Numbered from the stretch's first letter, positions 54,788 through 64,000 are shown. The stretch: DNA of 64,000 nucleotides from Serratia inhibens (GCF_003591175.1 NZ_QYYG01000002.1:372001-436000), one strand, 5' to 3'. Made by a program: numbers and translations. Notes: generated from the sequence alone by a model not told the origin.

Positions 54788-55273
54788 TTAACACTCCATA
54801 TTCTTATTTTTGCCTCTATCTCGTCGACTTCATATTTCGTACTCTATGAACCGACAACCCTGGTTGCATATGAAACCGATAAATTCCGCCAAACCATTGA
54901 CATAAAGTGTCTATATCTGAAACATCTGAAATTATCTTATTCAGTTTCATGGAGAGAAGCATTCTTACTTTTGATATTCATTCTTGCCGGCGTTACTATT
55001 ATTAGAACAATTCCAAACATCTCTCTAGCGAATAATTTCGATATGGCTATCGAATTTATTGATGCGGGGTAGATCCTTAATAGATGAGCTCACAACTATT
55101 TAACGACTTTAGCTGCTAAATAGCTATTCCTAATATCGCTACACTTTTGCCGGCCCCTGACTACCGCATCGCCATGGTTTGATTGGGTGGTCATTCCGGC
55201 GGTTTTGACGGCAGGTTTTTCTAACCTGGCTTAACTATCTGTCAGTTACTGGCAAAGATGCCCCTATCAGGGA

Positions 55274-55333
55274 CCAAATTAAAAAATCCCGCTCAGGGAT
55301 CACCGAGCGGGATTTTTGCTTTGGCGTCATTGA
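55274..55333. repeat. Island boundary repeat, right copy
   Basis: CCAAATTA, a terminator stem and TTTTTGCTTTGGCGTCATTGA mirror the tRNA-proximal copy at 38886-38947 base for base for much of its length. Upstream, TACTGG...TATCAGGGA may be a decayed tRNA 3' end. Confidence 0.6.
55282..55317. terminator. Rho-independent terminator within the right repeat
   Basis: AAAAATCCCGCTC and GAGCGGGATTTTT form a symmetric stem with flanking A and T tracts. Confidence 0.85.
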
Positions 55334-55434
55334 ATCGCCTACCCTCCTCCGCCAAAAAACGGCCCGAAGCGAATCGCCACGGATGAGGCAAACACCTCGA
55401 AGCTCCTTAGGAAGGCTTAAAAGAGCGGCACCGG

Positions 55435-56220
55435 TTAGCGATAAACCAGCCCCCCGTCGGTCAAAATCGACTGACCGGTGATATAGGCGGCATCGTCGCT
55501 GGAAAGAAAAGCGACAAGTGCCGCGACGTCGGCCGGAGTCTGTGCGCGCCCCAAGGCAATGCCATCGACGTATTTCTTATAGGTTTCGCCTTTCGGGGCA
55601 CCGGTAATCTCCGAGAAACGCTGGTCTATTTCCACCCACATATCGGTGCCGACCACCCCAGGGCAATAGGCGTTGACGGTAATGTTGTCGCTGGCGTATT
55701 CCTTTGCCGCAACCTGGGTCAATGCGCGTACGGCGAATTTGGTGGCGGAGTACACGCCCAACAGTGCAAAGCCCTCATGGCCGGCGATGGAACAAGCATT
55801 GATGATCTTGCCATTTTTGTTGAGTTGTTTAAATTTCGCCGCGGCAGCCTGGATCCCCCAGGTCACCCCCCCGATATTGATGTTCAGGATCTTCTCAAGA
55901 TCTTCCGGCACGACGTCTGCGATGGGTTTTACCTGCGAAATACCGGCGTTATTAATCATCACATCCAAGGTGCCCAGCGTACTCACAACGTGCTCGATGG
56001 CCGCATACACCTCCTCGCGCTTGCTGATATCGGCAACGTAGGTTGTCGCTTTTACCCCGAAAGACTCCACCTCTTGCCTGACTGCACCAAGCTGATCTGC
56101 GGATAAATCCAACAGCGCAAGGTTTACCCCCTCTTGTGCCAGGCGCAGTGCGATGCCCCGGCCAATGCCACGCGCTGCGCCAGTGATAATGGCTACCTTT
56201 CCGTTCAAACCTGTCGACAT
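55435..56220 (-). CDS. budC: Acetoin reductase / 2,3-butanediol dehydrogenase (BudC-like SDR)
   Basis: Classical short-chain dehydrogenase of 261 aa interconverting diacetyl, acetoin and 2,3-butanediol with NAD(H). NAD-binding [19 protein letters not shown], the catalytic Ser in [13 protein letters not shown] and Tyr/Lys in YSATKFAVR; the C-terminal [11 protein letters not shown] is standard. It follows Klebsiella BudC in order and length ([17 protein letters not shown]). As the last gene after acoABC-lpd it would turn 2,3-butanediol into acetoin for the dehydrogenase complex. Confidence 0.87.
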   Translation of the reverse strand: MSTGLNGKVAIITGAARGIGRGIALRLAQEGVNLALLDLSADQLGAVRQEVESFGVKATTYVADISKREEVYAAIEHVVSTLGTLDVMINNAGISQVKPIADVVPEDLEKILNINIGGVTWGIQAAAAKFKQLNKNGKIINACSIAGHEGFALLGVYSATKFAVRALTQVAAKEYASDNITVNAYCPGVVGTDMWVEIDQRFSEITGAPKGETYKKYVDGIALGRAQTPADVAALVAFLSSDDAAYITGQSILTDGGLVYR

Positions 56221-56325
56221 GATTATTCCTGTTTCGTTTTGTACTACGGCTAATGGAGAGTTTTTTGTTTGTTTCCGCTACCGAAAACGCAATCGGATCA
56301 GGCTGCTATCGCGTCCCGCATTGTC

Positions 56326-57723
56326 CTATTGATGCAGCGGTCGGCCCGCGGCCGCGAGGATCGATTCATGCATGGCTTCAGAAAGCGTCGGATGCGCAAA
56401 GATGACCGACAGCAGGCTCTCGTCCGTGGCCTCCAGATGACGGGCGATACCGAAGCCCTGGATCTGTTCGGTCACCTGCGGACCAACCATGTGCGCCCCC
56501 AACAGCTCGCCGGTTTCGGCATCGAAAATCGTCTTGACGAAGCCCTCCGCCTCGCCGCCGGCCAGCGCCTTGCCATTGCCCTGATAGGCGAACTTGCCGA
56601 TCTTGATCGGCCGCCCACCAGCACGCGCCGCCGCCTCGGTCAGGCCCAGGCTGGCAACCTGCGGCCGGGCATAGGTGCAGCCGGGCACATAGCTACGGTC
56701 AAGCTTGTGCACGCCTTCGACACCGGCCAGCGTTTCGACGCAGATCGTCCCTTCGTGGCTGGCCTTGTGCGCCAGGCACGGCGGGCCGGCCACGTCGCCG
56801 ATAGCGTAAAGGCCGAAGACGTTGGTGCGGCAAGCGTCATCCGTTTTGATAAAACCGCGTTCCAGCTCGACGCCCAGCACCTCCAACCCGAGGCCTTCGA
56901 CATTGGGCTGGACGCCGGCCGCCAACAGCACATGTTCGACCTCCAGCACCAGTTCGGCACTGGCGTTTTTCAACGTGTAACGCCCTCCCGCATCCGTGAG
57001 CTGCACCTGCGTTACCTGCGTCTGGGTATGCACGCGAATACCGCGCCGCTCGAACGATTTGCGTACCGTCGCCGACACCTCGGCGTCCTCTATCGGCAGT
57101 ATCTGTGCGGCCAGTTCCACCAGCGTCACTTCGCTGCCGAGATCGTTGTAGAGGCTGGCGAACTCGACGCCGATGGCGCCGGAGCCGATGATCAACAAGG
57201 ATTTCGGCAATTTTTTGGGTTGCAGCGCCTCGAAGTAGGTCCAGATCCGCTCGCCATCCGGCGCGATCCCCGGCAACGCACGCGGGCGCGCACCGGTAGC
57301 CAGGATCACATGGTCGGCCCGGTAGTCGCGCTCGTCCCCCTTGGCATCGATCACCGTCACCTGCCCCTTGCCGCACAGGCGGGCGGTGCCGTCGAACACC
57401 GTTACGCCATGCTTCTTCAACAGGTACTCGACCCCGCCGGTCAACTGTTGCGACACCGAGCGGCTAAACTGCACCAGTTTCTGCAGATCGAAACTCACCT
57501 CGCCGACACTGAAACCCAGTTGGTCGGCATGAGCGATACTGTGCGCCACCTCAGCGCCGTGCAGCAGCGCCTTGGTTGGGATGCACCCCCAGTTCAGACA
57601 GATGCCCCCCAGATGCTGTTTTTCCACCAGTGCGGTACGCAGCCCGAGCTGGCCGGCGCGGATGGCGGCCACATAGCCTCCCGGCCCGCCGCCGATCACC
57701 AGTACATCGTATTTGTCGTGCAT
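56326..57723 (-). CDS. lpdA: Dihydrolipoyl dehydrogenase of the acetoin complex
   Basis: E3 flavoprotein of 465 aa that reoxidises the lipoyl group of AcoC with NAD+. FAD motif GGGPGGYVAAIRAGQLGL; redox disulphide in GGICLNWGCIPTKALL; NAD motif IIGSGAIGVEFASL; the C-terminal catalytic pair in FAHPTLSEAM. The ATG at 57723 follows GGAGGCGAG; the longer frame from 57741 is not needed. Ten bases separate it from acoC. Confidence 0.94.
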   Translation of the reverse strand: MHDKYDVLVIGGGPGGYVAAIRAGQLGLRTALVEKQHLGGICLNWGCIPTKALLHGAEVAHSIAHADQLGFSVGEVSFDLQKLVQFSRSVSQQLTGGVEYLLKKHGVTVFDGTARLCGKGQVTVIDAKGDERDYRADHVILATGARPRALPGIAPDGERIWTYFEALQPKKLPKSLLIIGSGAIGVEFASLYNDLGSEVTLVELAAQILPIEDAEVSATVRKSFERRGIRVHTQTQVTQVQLTDAGGRYTLKNASAELVLEVEHVLLAAGVQPNVEGLGLEVLGVELERGFIKTDDACRTNVFGLYAIGDVAGPPCLAHKASHEGTICVETLAGVEGVHKLDRSYVPGCTYARPQVASLGLTEAAARAGGRPIKIGKFAYQGNGKALAGGEAEGFVKTIFDAETGELLGAHMVGPQVTEQIQGFGIARHLEATDESLLSVIFAHPTLSEAMHESILAAAGRPLHQ

Positions 57724-57733
57724 AGCTCGCCTC

Positions 57734-59248
57734 CTAGACAAACATCAGGGTCGGTGTTTCAACCAGTCGCTTGAGTTCCTGGAGAAAAGCCGCGCCCAGC
57801 GCTCCATCGATGACCCGGTGGTCGCAAGACAGCGACACCGTCAGTTGATGACGCGCTACGATCTGCCCGTCGCGGGCCACCGCCCGCAGCTCGCCGGCGC
57901 CGATCGCGAGGATCGCGCCCTGGGGCGGGTTAATGATGGCGTCGAACTGGCGGACACCGAGCATGCCCAGGTTTGACAGGCTAAAAGTGCCGCCCTGGAA
58001 CTCTTCGGGCCTGAGCGTGCCGGCCTTTGCCCGGGTTACCAGAGAATGAATTTCGTGCGAGATCTCGCTGACCGATTTACGGTTGGCGGCGCGCACTATG
58101 GGGGTAATCAGCCCGGCGGGCAGCGCAACGGCCACCGAGATGTCGGCATCGGCAAAGCGGCGGATGCTCTGGCTGGCCTCGTCGAACTGTACGTTGACAT
58201 CCGGCACCGCCACCAGCGCCTGGGCGCAGGCCTTAACCAGCAGGTCGTTAACCGAAATCTTGACGCCGGGCGCACCGAGATTGATTTCCTTGCGCAACGC
58301 CAACAGGCGCTCCAGGTCAAGATCGCCGACCAGGCGGAAGTGCGGTGAATGTTGCTTGGAAGCCTGCAAACGGGTGGCGATCGCCCTGCGCATGCCCGAC
58401 ATGGGCAAGTTCTCAAAGGTTGCCGATGCCGCCTCCTGCGCAATACCGGCCTGCGGCACCCCGTCGAGCAACAGAGCCGCCGCCTGCACATCCTCGCGGC
58501 TGACCCGCCCGCGTGAACCGCTGCTGCGACAGTCGTGCAGGTTGATCCCCAGTTTGCCGGCCAGACGGCGCGCCAGTGGAGTTGCCGATACCTGACTGTC
58601 TTCGGCGTGCGAGCGTGGCGCCTTGCCTGAACGCGATGGCAGAGTCGGCGATGCGATGCGGCCCCCTGCGGCAAGGATAGCGCTCTCGAGATCGGCCACG
58701 GAGATACGTGCTCCACGTCCGCTACCGCGCACCTTGTTCAAGTCGACACCCAGCCTGGCAGCCAGGCGCAGCGCGTGGGGCGTGGCATTGACCTGTGCCG
58801 CATCGGTGCTTCCCTGCAGGCCGATCGGCACCTCGGTCTGCCCACTGGCGGCCACCGGTTTGGTGGATGGGGCCGGTGCAGTGGAAAGTGCCTTGCCGAC
58901 CGTCGGGGCCGCCACAGCGGGCGCGGAGGACGGCGCAACAGGCGCGGCCGGTTCCGCCGTAGCCAGGCTGGCCGTGAAGGCGTCCAGTTCGGCATCGCTG
59001 ATCGACGCCTCAGCCACCAGCGCCAGCGCCGCCCCCACCTTTAGGGTATCGCCCTGCCGGGCCAACACCCGCCGCAGGGTTCCGGCGAAGGGCGCCTCAA
59101 GCACGTTGATGATTTTGCTGGTCTCGATCTCGCAGATTTCCTGCCCTTTGGTAAAGCTGTCGCCCTCCCGGATAGACCACTGCGCAAGCTGGCCTTCTTC
59201 CATCGAAAGGCCCCACTTGGGCATTTCAAGCGTCTTGATATCACTCAT
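57734..59248 (-). CDS. acoC: Acetoin dehydrogenase E2 (dihydrolipoamide acetyltransferase) AcoC
   Basis: E2 core of 504 aa. Order: one lipoyl domain (lipoyl Lys45 in IETSKIINV), Ala/Pro linker, then two segments that both look like peripheral-subunit-binding domains (about 153-192, ATPHALRLAARLGVDLNKV; and about 219-258, ATPLARRLAGKLGINLHDC), and a catalytic domain ending with DHRVIDGALGAAF (HxxxDG). It transfers the acetyl group from acetoin cleavage to CoA. Two binding domains in one E2 are unusual. acoC begins three bases after acoB. Confidence 0.94.
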   Translation of the reverse strand: MSDIKTLEMPKWGLSMEEGQLAQWSIREGDSFTKGQEICEIETSKIINVLEAPFAGTLRRVLARQGDTLKVGAALALVAEASISDAELDAFTASLATAEPAAPVAPSSAPAVAAPTVGKALSTAPAPSTKPVAASGQTEVPIGLQGSTDAAQVNATPHALRLAARLGVDLNKVRGSGRGARISVADLESAILAAGGRIASPTLPSRSGKAPRSHAEDSQVSATPLARRLAGKLGINLHDCRSSGSRGRVSREDVQAAALLLDGVPQAGIAQEAASATFENLPMSGMRRAIATRLQASKQHSPHFRLVGDLDLERLLALRKEINLGAPGVKISVNDLLVKACAQALVAVPDVNVQFDEASQSIRRFADADISVAVALPAGLITPIVRAANRKSVSEISHEIHSLVTRAKAGTLRPEEFQGGTFSLSNLGMLGVRQFDAIINPPQGAILAIGAGELRAVARDGQIVARHQLTVSLSCDHRVIDGALGAAFLQELKRLVETPTLMFV

Positions 59249-59251
59249 GGC

Positions 59252-60271
59252 TCAATCCTCCAGCACTTGGCGGACGGCGGCCTCGATCCGCTCGACGCTG
59301 GGGATCCAGAGCTTTTCGAGGGCGGGAGAGAACGGCACCGGGGTGTGTGGCGGTGTCACCAGCGCAATCGGCGCTTTGAGGAAACGGAATGCCTGGGAAG
59401 CGATCAATGCCGCGACATCATGGGCAAAACCGAAACGCGCCGCCGACTCGTCGACGATCACCACGCGGCCAGTGGACGCCACCGACTCCAGAATGCCTTC
59501 CTCGTCCAGCGGTGAAATCGTCCGCGGATCGACCACCTCCACCGAGATGCCCTCTTTGGCCAGTTTGTCGGCCACCTGGTTGGCTTTATGCACCATCGCC
59601 GACAGCGCGATGATGGTGACGTCCTCCCCTTCGCGGGTGTAGTTGGCCACGCCCAGCGGAATGGTATAAATGCCTTCCGGCACCTCGCCCTTGAGGTCGT
59701 AAAGCATTTTATGTTCGCAAAACACCACCGGATCGTCGTCGCGGATCGACTGGATCAGCAGGCCCTTGACGTCATAAGGGGTAGACGGCACCACCACCTT
59801 GAGGCCCGGCGTGGTGGCGAAGATATTATAAGGCGACTGCGAATGCTGGGCCGCCGCAGAGAAGCCGGCGCCGATCATGCCACGCATCACCAACGGCGCC
59901 TTGGCCTTGCCGCCGAACATGTAGCGGAACTTGGCGGCCTGGTTATACAGCGAATCGTGGCAGACGCCGAAAAAGTCCATGAACATCAGCTCGGCCACCG
60001 GCCGCAGACCGGTCGCCGCAGCGCCGGCAGCCATACCGATGATCGCCGACTCGGTAATTGGCGTGTCGATCACGCGGTCGGAGCCGAACTGCGTCCACAA
60101 CCCTTTGGTCACACCTAGCACGCCGCCAAAGGCCTCTATCCTCGCCTCCTCCGGCGCATTGCCGCCATGGCCGCCGCGCAAGTCTTCGCCGATCAGCACC
60201 ACGCGCTCGTCACGCTCCATTTCCTGGGCCAGCGCTTCCTTGACCGCTTCACGATAGGTTTTTATAGCCAT
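59252..60271 (-). CDS. acoB: Acetoin dehydrogenase E1 beta subunit AcoB
   Basis: Transketolase-like beta subunit of 339 aa. Landmarks: AIKTYREAVKEALAQEMERD at the start, VVLIGEDLRGGHGGNAPEEA, DTPITESAIIGMAAGAA, and the C-terminal VVDPRTISPLDEEGIL. The ATG at 60271 is chosen for its GAGG at suitable spacing; two in-frame ATGs precede it closely. It follows acoA by 11 bp. With AcoA it cleaves acetoin to acetaldehyde and a TPP-bound acetyl unit. Confidence 0.94.
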   Translation of the reverse strand: MAIKTYREAVKEALAQEMERDERVVLIGEDLRGGHGGNAPEEARIEAFGGVLGVTKGLWTQFGSDRVIDTPITESAIIGMAAGAAATGLRPVAELMFMDFFGVCHDSLYNQAAKFRYMFGGKAKAPLVMRGMIGAGFSAAAQHSQSPYNIFATTPGLKVVVPSTPYDVKGLLIQSIRDDDPVVFCEHKMLYDLKGEVPEGIYTIPLGVANYTREGEDVTIIALSAMVHKANQVADKLAKEGISVEVVDPRTISPLDEEGILESVASTGRVVIVDESAARFGFAHDVAALIASQAFRFLKAPIALVTPPHTPVPFSPALEKLWIPSVERIEAAVRQVLED

Positions 60272-60282
60272 TGTCATCACCC

Positions 60283-61245
60283 TCAATAGGAAACGTAGAC
60301 GTCGGTCAGCAGATCTTCCGGGGCCGGATAGGCGGCCGCGCGGGCTTTGGTTACGGCATCCTCGACCAGCGCTTCAACTTCCGCGTCGATCGCCGCCAGC
60401 TCCTCTTGGGTGATCTGTTTTTTGACCTTGTCGGTAAAGATCTTCAGCGGATCGTGCTGTTCACGCAGGCGTTGGACCTCACCCTCAGCGCGGTACAACG
60501 CCGGATCGCCCTCGAAGTGGCCGTGCCAGCGGAAGGCCTTGGCCTCAATCACGCTGGGGCCGCCCCCCTCGCGAGCGCGCCTGACCGCCTCTGCGGTGGC
60601 TTCGTAGACGGCAAAGAAATCGGTGCCGTCGACCGTCACCGCCGGGAGGCCGAAACCGGCCGCGCGCCTGGCGATATCGCGGCCGCCGACGGCGTAGTCA
60701 TGACCGGTTCCTTCGCCATAGCCGTTGTTCTCGAAAATGAAGACGGCCGGCAATTGCAGCACCACGGCCATGTTCATGGCTTCAAATACCAGGCCCTGGT
60801 TGGACCCGCCATCGCCGGTGAAAGACACGCCGACCTTGCCGGTTTTCAGGGTCTTGGCCGTCAGCGCAGCGCCAATGGCCAACGGCGGGGCTCCGCCAAC
60901 GATGGCGTTCGCACCCAGCATGCCTTTCGACAGATCGGCAATATGCATAGAGCCGCCCTTGCCGCGGCACAAACCGCTGTCCTTACCGAAAATCTCGGCC
61001 ATCATGCCGTGAATATCACAGCCTTTGGCAATGCAGTGGCCATGCCCACGGTGCGTAGAGCCAATGAAATCGGCGTCGGTCAAATTTTCGCAGACCCCCA
61101 CCGCAATGGCCTCCTCACCGGTATAAAGGTGAATGAAGCCCGGAATGTCACCGCTGGTGTTTTCCTGATGCAGGCGCTCCTCGAAGGTCCTGATCTCGCG
61201 CATTTTGCGGTAAGCCTGCAGCAAAGCCTGTTTGCTCAGCGTCAT
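60283..61245 (-). CDS. acoA: Acetoin dehydrogenase E1 alpha subunit AcoA
   Basis: TPP-dependent alpha subunit of 320 aa with the TPP motif GDGGSNQGLVFEAMNMA(...)NN near residues 165-195, YRKMREIRTFEERLHQ at the start, and HRGHGHCIAKG. The ATG at 61245 has GAGGAGA upstream. First gene of acoA-acoB-acoC-lpd-budC on the minus strand, divergent from the MalT-like regulator. Confidence 0.94.
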   Translation of the reverse strand: MTLSKQALLQAYRKMREIRTFEERLHQENTSGDIPGFIHLYTGEEAIAVGVCENLTDADFIGSTHRGHGHCIAKGCDIHGMMAEIFGKDSGLCRGKGGSMHIADLSKGMLGANAIVGGAPPLAIGAALTAKTLKTGKVGVSFTGDGGSNQGLVFEAMNMAVVLQLPAVFIFENNGYGEGTGHDYAVGGRDIARRAAGFGLPAVTVDGTDFFAVYEATAEAVRRAREGGGPSVIEAKAFRWHGHFEGDPALYRAEGEVQRLREQHDPLKIFTDKVKKQITQEELAAIDAEVEALVEDAVTKARAAAYPAPEDLLTDVYVSY

Positions 61246-61497
61246 CTGATTCTCCTCAATAAGGGTCGGACAGGCGGGGCTATTTGACAGGGTGAACACA
61301 CCCTAACCACACCGATACAAAAAATGTACGGGTGTTTCGGGAAGCTGCGAAGCCACCCTAATGGGGGGGTAAGTGGGGGTTTTCATGCTCAAGGTCAAAG
61401 TTTCTGAATTTTGTTTATCTATCCAGAACGACGGCTCCGTTTCATCCCGGGCTCTGACGTACAATTGAAAAAACAAAATACGGGCAGGCAACCACGG
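61246..61497. promoter_or_regulatory. acoA-acoK divergent control region
   Basis: 252 bp with G-rich direct repeats GGGGGGGTAAG and TGGGGGT at 61363-61380, reminiscent of GGGGA-type MalT boxes. They may be AcoK binding sites; this is a proposal. Confidence 0.4.
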
Positions 61498-64000
61498 ATG
61501 AAGCAATCGGATTTTGCAGGTTCCCAATCTACCTCGTTGATCTCGGGGCCTTTGCGGCTGACGAGAGGCTTGCCGCTTATCCTGACCAAATTCGTCCCGC
61601 CGCGATCCTCTATCCTGTTGCTGCAACGCCCGCGCCTGCTCAAGCGCCTTGATCAAGTGCGTCTGCGGCGTCTGGCCGTCGTCTGTGCGGGCGCGGGATT
61701 CGGCAAAACCACGCTGCTGGCGCAATGGCACCGGCAGTTGGTCGACCAGGGTGAACGCGTTGCCTGGCTCAGCCTCGATGAAGATGACGATGACGTCTGG
61801 CAGTTCATCCCTTATCTGCTGCATGCTTTGCGGCCGCTCTATGCCGACTGGGACGCCGATTTTTGGCAAAACATGGAAGAGCAAGCGCCATCGAGTTCCC
61901 AGCAGTTGCTGGCTGGGCTGATTAACCAATTGCACCATTGCCCGCACGACCTGTATCTGATCCTCGACGACTTGCACATGATCAATGACGCCGGCGTACA
62001 TGAAGCCCTGAGCTATCTGCTCAGGCATGCGCCTGCGGCACTGCATCTGATCGTCGGCAGCCGGTTCCATCCGAGTCTGTCGCTGTGCCGGCTGCAGGCC
62101 CAGGATCAGTTGGTGGAAATCTATGATCAGGATCTGCAATTCACGCTGGAAGAAACCCGGAACTATTTCAGCCAAACGGTCGCCGTGCCGCTCAGCAATC
62201 AGGATGCCCTTCGGCTGCTGTCCGCGACGGAGGGCTGGATCGCGGGCATGAAGATCGCCTCATTGTCCCCCGAATTGCGTGAAGACCCTGGGCACCTGAT
62301 CCACAATCTGCGCGGGGGGACGCGATCCATCGCCCGTTACCTGAAAGAAGTGGTGCTTGATCCGCTGCCGGCGGAAGTGCTCGACTTCCTGATGCAAACG
62401 GCGTTCCTCAATCGTTTGAATGCAGGACTGTGCAACGCCGTCACCGGGCGTGACGACAGCGAAGCGATGCTGGAATGGATTGAGCGGCACAACCTGTTCC
62501 TGTCGGCCCTTGACGAGCAAGGCTATTGGTTCCGCTATCATCCCCTCTTGCAGGAAACCTTGGGCGTGACATTGCGCCATCGCGCCGATATCAACCTTAA
62601 ACAGTTGCACGAGCGCGCCAGTCATTGGTTCGTCGAACAGCTGTTGTGGGCTGAGGCGGTACGCCATGCGCTGGCCGCCGGCAAGCCGGTTCATAGCCCC
62701 GGCCAGGATGGCGCGAGCGCGCAATCTCTGGCTGAAGAGGGCGATATAGATACTCTGGTCTCCTGGATGCGTCACTTGCCGGCGAGCGTCGATCCGTCAC
62801 GCATTGACCTTCAAATCAATCTGGCCTGGGCGCTGGCGCACTATTTCCGCTTCGATGAGTCGCGACAATTGCTCGACAACCTCGACCAAATGGTGGCGGA
62901 CCACCGTGACGGCATGGCCCGCAGCGCCTGGATCAAGCTGCGGGTGGTGCGCGCCATCTGCGAAGCCTTTGCCGAAAACATCCCCGAGAGCCTGGCGATT
63001 GTCGAGCCTCTGCTGGCCGAAGTACCGTGCGGCGATACCTGGGTCGATGGCCTGATATGCAATATTCTCAGCTACTGCCACGTGGTTAACCAGCGCTATA
63101 GCGAGGCCCTGGCGGTCCAACGCCATATGCCCAGCCCGGACAGCCCGTTGGACAATCTGTTCGTCTCGGTGTACCGCGCTTTTATCATCGCCCAGTGCCA
63201 TCTTTGCCAGGGCGATTTGGAGAACGCTGGGCTGTATGCCGGCAATGCGTTGCGCCAGGCCGAGCGTTATACCGGCCCCCAGTCGACCAGCGGAGCGACG
63301 CTCGCGCCGCTACTGGCGGAAATCGCTTACGAGCGCAGGAGCCTTGACTCGCTCGATCATCTGCTGGCGGACAGGCTCGAGCTCATCGACCGTTTCAGCC
63401 CGCCCGACGCGTTGAGCCGTTGCTATACCTGCCTTGCGCGTCAGGCCTTGCATGACGGCATGCCGCATGAGGCGGAACGGCTGCTGGAACATGCACAGCA
63501 ACTGGCGGTGTCTCGCGGGTGGCGACGGTTGCAGGCTCTGTTGTTGGCCGAGCAAGTGAGAGTGCGTCTGCAACGAGCGGATCGCCCCGGTGCCGAGCAA
63601 CTGCAGCGGCAACTGGAACAGCTGGCGCGCCATGCCGGGATTGATGCCGAACACCCTTGCCAACGTGCGATCGCTCAGCATGCGGCACTCAGCCGCAGTC
63701 GCCTGCTGCTGGCCTCCGGCCAGGCGCCGCAAGCCTGCAAACTGCTGGCCGAACTGGTTACCGCACAGGAAAACCGACGCGACTGGCTCACCGCCGCGCG
63801 CCTGCGTGCGCTCTGGTCATTAGCCTTGTGGAAGGCCGGTAAAAACGCGGCTGCCTGCACTACGCTGCAACCGGTTCTGCAACTGGCTGAACACCCGCAC
63901 CTCATGCGAAGCTTTCTTGATGCCGGCGACAGCTTGCAGCCTTTGCTTATCCATATGCGGGAAGACCTTGCCGCCTGCAACGAGCAAGGTGCGCAGCTTC
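61498..64000 (+). CDS. acoK: AcoK-like MalT/LuxR-family (LAL) regulator, 5' part
   Basis: Long open frame running off the window end: 834 residues seen of an expected 900 or so. N-terminal STAND ATPase with LTKFVPPRSS and Walker A AGAGFGKTTLLAQW, then ERVAWLSLDEDDDDVWQF and LILDDLHMIND (Walker B); central WHxxx and TPR-like helices as in MalT. The LuxR-type HTH expected at the C-terminus lies outside. In Klebsiella AcoK of this type activates acoABCD; the divergent position next to acoA supports the same role here. Confidence 0.88.
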   Translation, partial: MKQSDFAGSQSTSLISGPLRLTRGLPLILTKFVPPRSSILLLQRPRLLKRLDQVRLRRLAVVCAGAGFGKTTLLAQWHRQLVDQGERVAWLSLDEDDDDVWQFIPYLLHALRPLYADWDADFWQNMEEQAPSSSQQLLAGLINQLHHCPHDLYLILDDLHMINDAGVHEALSYLLRHAPAALHLIVGSRFHPSLSLCRLQAQDQLVEIYDQDLQFTLEETRNYFSQTVAVPLSNQDALRLLSATEGWIAGMKIASLSPELREDPGHLIHNLRGGTRSIARYLKEVVLDPLPAEVLDFLMQTAFLNRLNAGLCNAVTGRDDSEAMLEWIERHNLFLSALDEQGYWFRYHPLLQETLGVTLRHRADINLKQLHERASHWFVEQLLWAEAVRHALAAGKPVHSPGQDGASAQSLAEEGDIDTLVSWMRHLPASVDPSRIDLQINLAWALAHYFRFDESRQLLDNLDQMVADHRDGMARSAWIKLRVVRAICEAFAENIPESLAIVEPLLAEVPCGDTWVDGLICNILSYCHVVNQRYSEALAVQRHMPSPDSPLDNLFVSVYRAFIIAQCHLCQGDLENAGLYAGNALRQAERYTGPQSTSGATLAPLLAEIAYERRSLDSLDHLLADRLELIDRFSPPDALSRCYTCLARQALHDGMPHEAERLLEHAQQLAVSRGWRRLQALLLAEQVRVRLQRADRPGAEQLQRQLEQLARHAGIDAEHPCQRAIAQHAALSRSRLLLASGQAPQACKLLAELVTAQENRRDWLTAARLRALWSLALWKAGKNAAACTTLQPVLQLAEHPHLMRSFLDAGDSLQPLLIHMREDLAACNEQGAQL

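Larger units (their letters stand above)
54788..55434. other. Right end of the island, non-coding
   Basis: 647 bp without a credible gene. The first 350 bp are AT-rich; the right end holds the boundary repeat and a terminator. Confidence 0.6.

Noticed and set aside
56269..57774. 501-codon open frame on the plus strand
   Set aside because: Antisense to the dihydrolipoyl dehydrogenase gene; composition is that of a shadow frame.
61303..62175. 290-codon open frame on the minus strand
   Set aside because: Antisense to acoK, whose frame shows Walker motifs and continues through the window end.

Overview
The window is about 60% G+C over most of its length and looks like a chromosome segment of an enterobacterium of the Serratia marcescens complex. 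This rests on gene content (lac operon, agp, EntD/PswP-type phosphopantetheinyl transferase, alkB, mnaT, an acetoin dehydrogenase operon with an AcoK-type regulator), a tRNA-Asn(GTT) gene and an ERIC repeat. The genus call is inference from content, not from a marker gene.

Layout. 1-943: 3' end of a TonB-dependent siderophore receptor. 1055-6951: a lac locus with lacY and lacZ on the minus strand and lacI divergent on the plus strand; the control region holds two related 18-bp operators and a CRP-like site. 7039-21003: a catabolic and uptake locus that I cannot match to a described pathway. It has a 2-oxoglutarate/Fe(II) oxygenase, an 8-oxoguanine/isoxanthopterin-deaminase-like amidohydrolase, two paralogous NMT1/THI5-type binding proteins, one ABC translocator, a LysR regulator, a PDR/VanB-type reductase, a cytosine-deaminase-like amidohydrolase, a RidA-like protein, a creatininase-family protein, an FAD-linked oxidase and an OprD-type porin. 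Together these suggest import and stepwise oxidation and hydrolysis of a nitrogen heterocycle.

21167-25126: small accessory and housekeeping genes (YdcZ-type transporter, mnaT, XRE-cupin regulator, nitroreductase, and a LysR/FMN-reductase divergent pair with a conspicuous operator). 25208-32493: a tight minus-strand operon encoding a peptide-type ABC transporter, a luciferase-like monooxygenase and a double-CMD peroxidase-like protein, with an ERIC element just upstream. 32794-38423: backbone genes (small Cys-rich exported protein, AlaX-type editing protein, LysR, alkB, RarD-like transporter, PPTase, agp).

38813-38888 is tRNA-Asn. The next 16 kb (to about 55.3 kb) is lower in G+C and patchy, and is bracketed by an imperfect 60-bp direct repeat that starts at the tRNA 3' end. 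It looks like an integrated island that has lost its integrase. It carries a TetR/AHL-lactonase-like pair, a LysR/EamA pair, a very AT-rich GIY-YIG-like gene, and a specialised-metabolism block: MFS exporter, APH-fold kinase-like protein, GAPDH-like protein, MmgE/PrpD protein, LysR, acyltransferase, metallo-hydrolase, tautomerase, cyclophilin and alpha/beta hydrolase.

55435-64000: acetoin/2,3-butanediol catabolism, in transcription order acoA, acoB, acoC, lpd and a BudC-like reductase on the minus strand, with a divergent MalT-like regulator (acoK) cut off by the window end.
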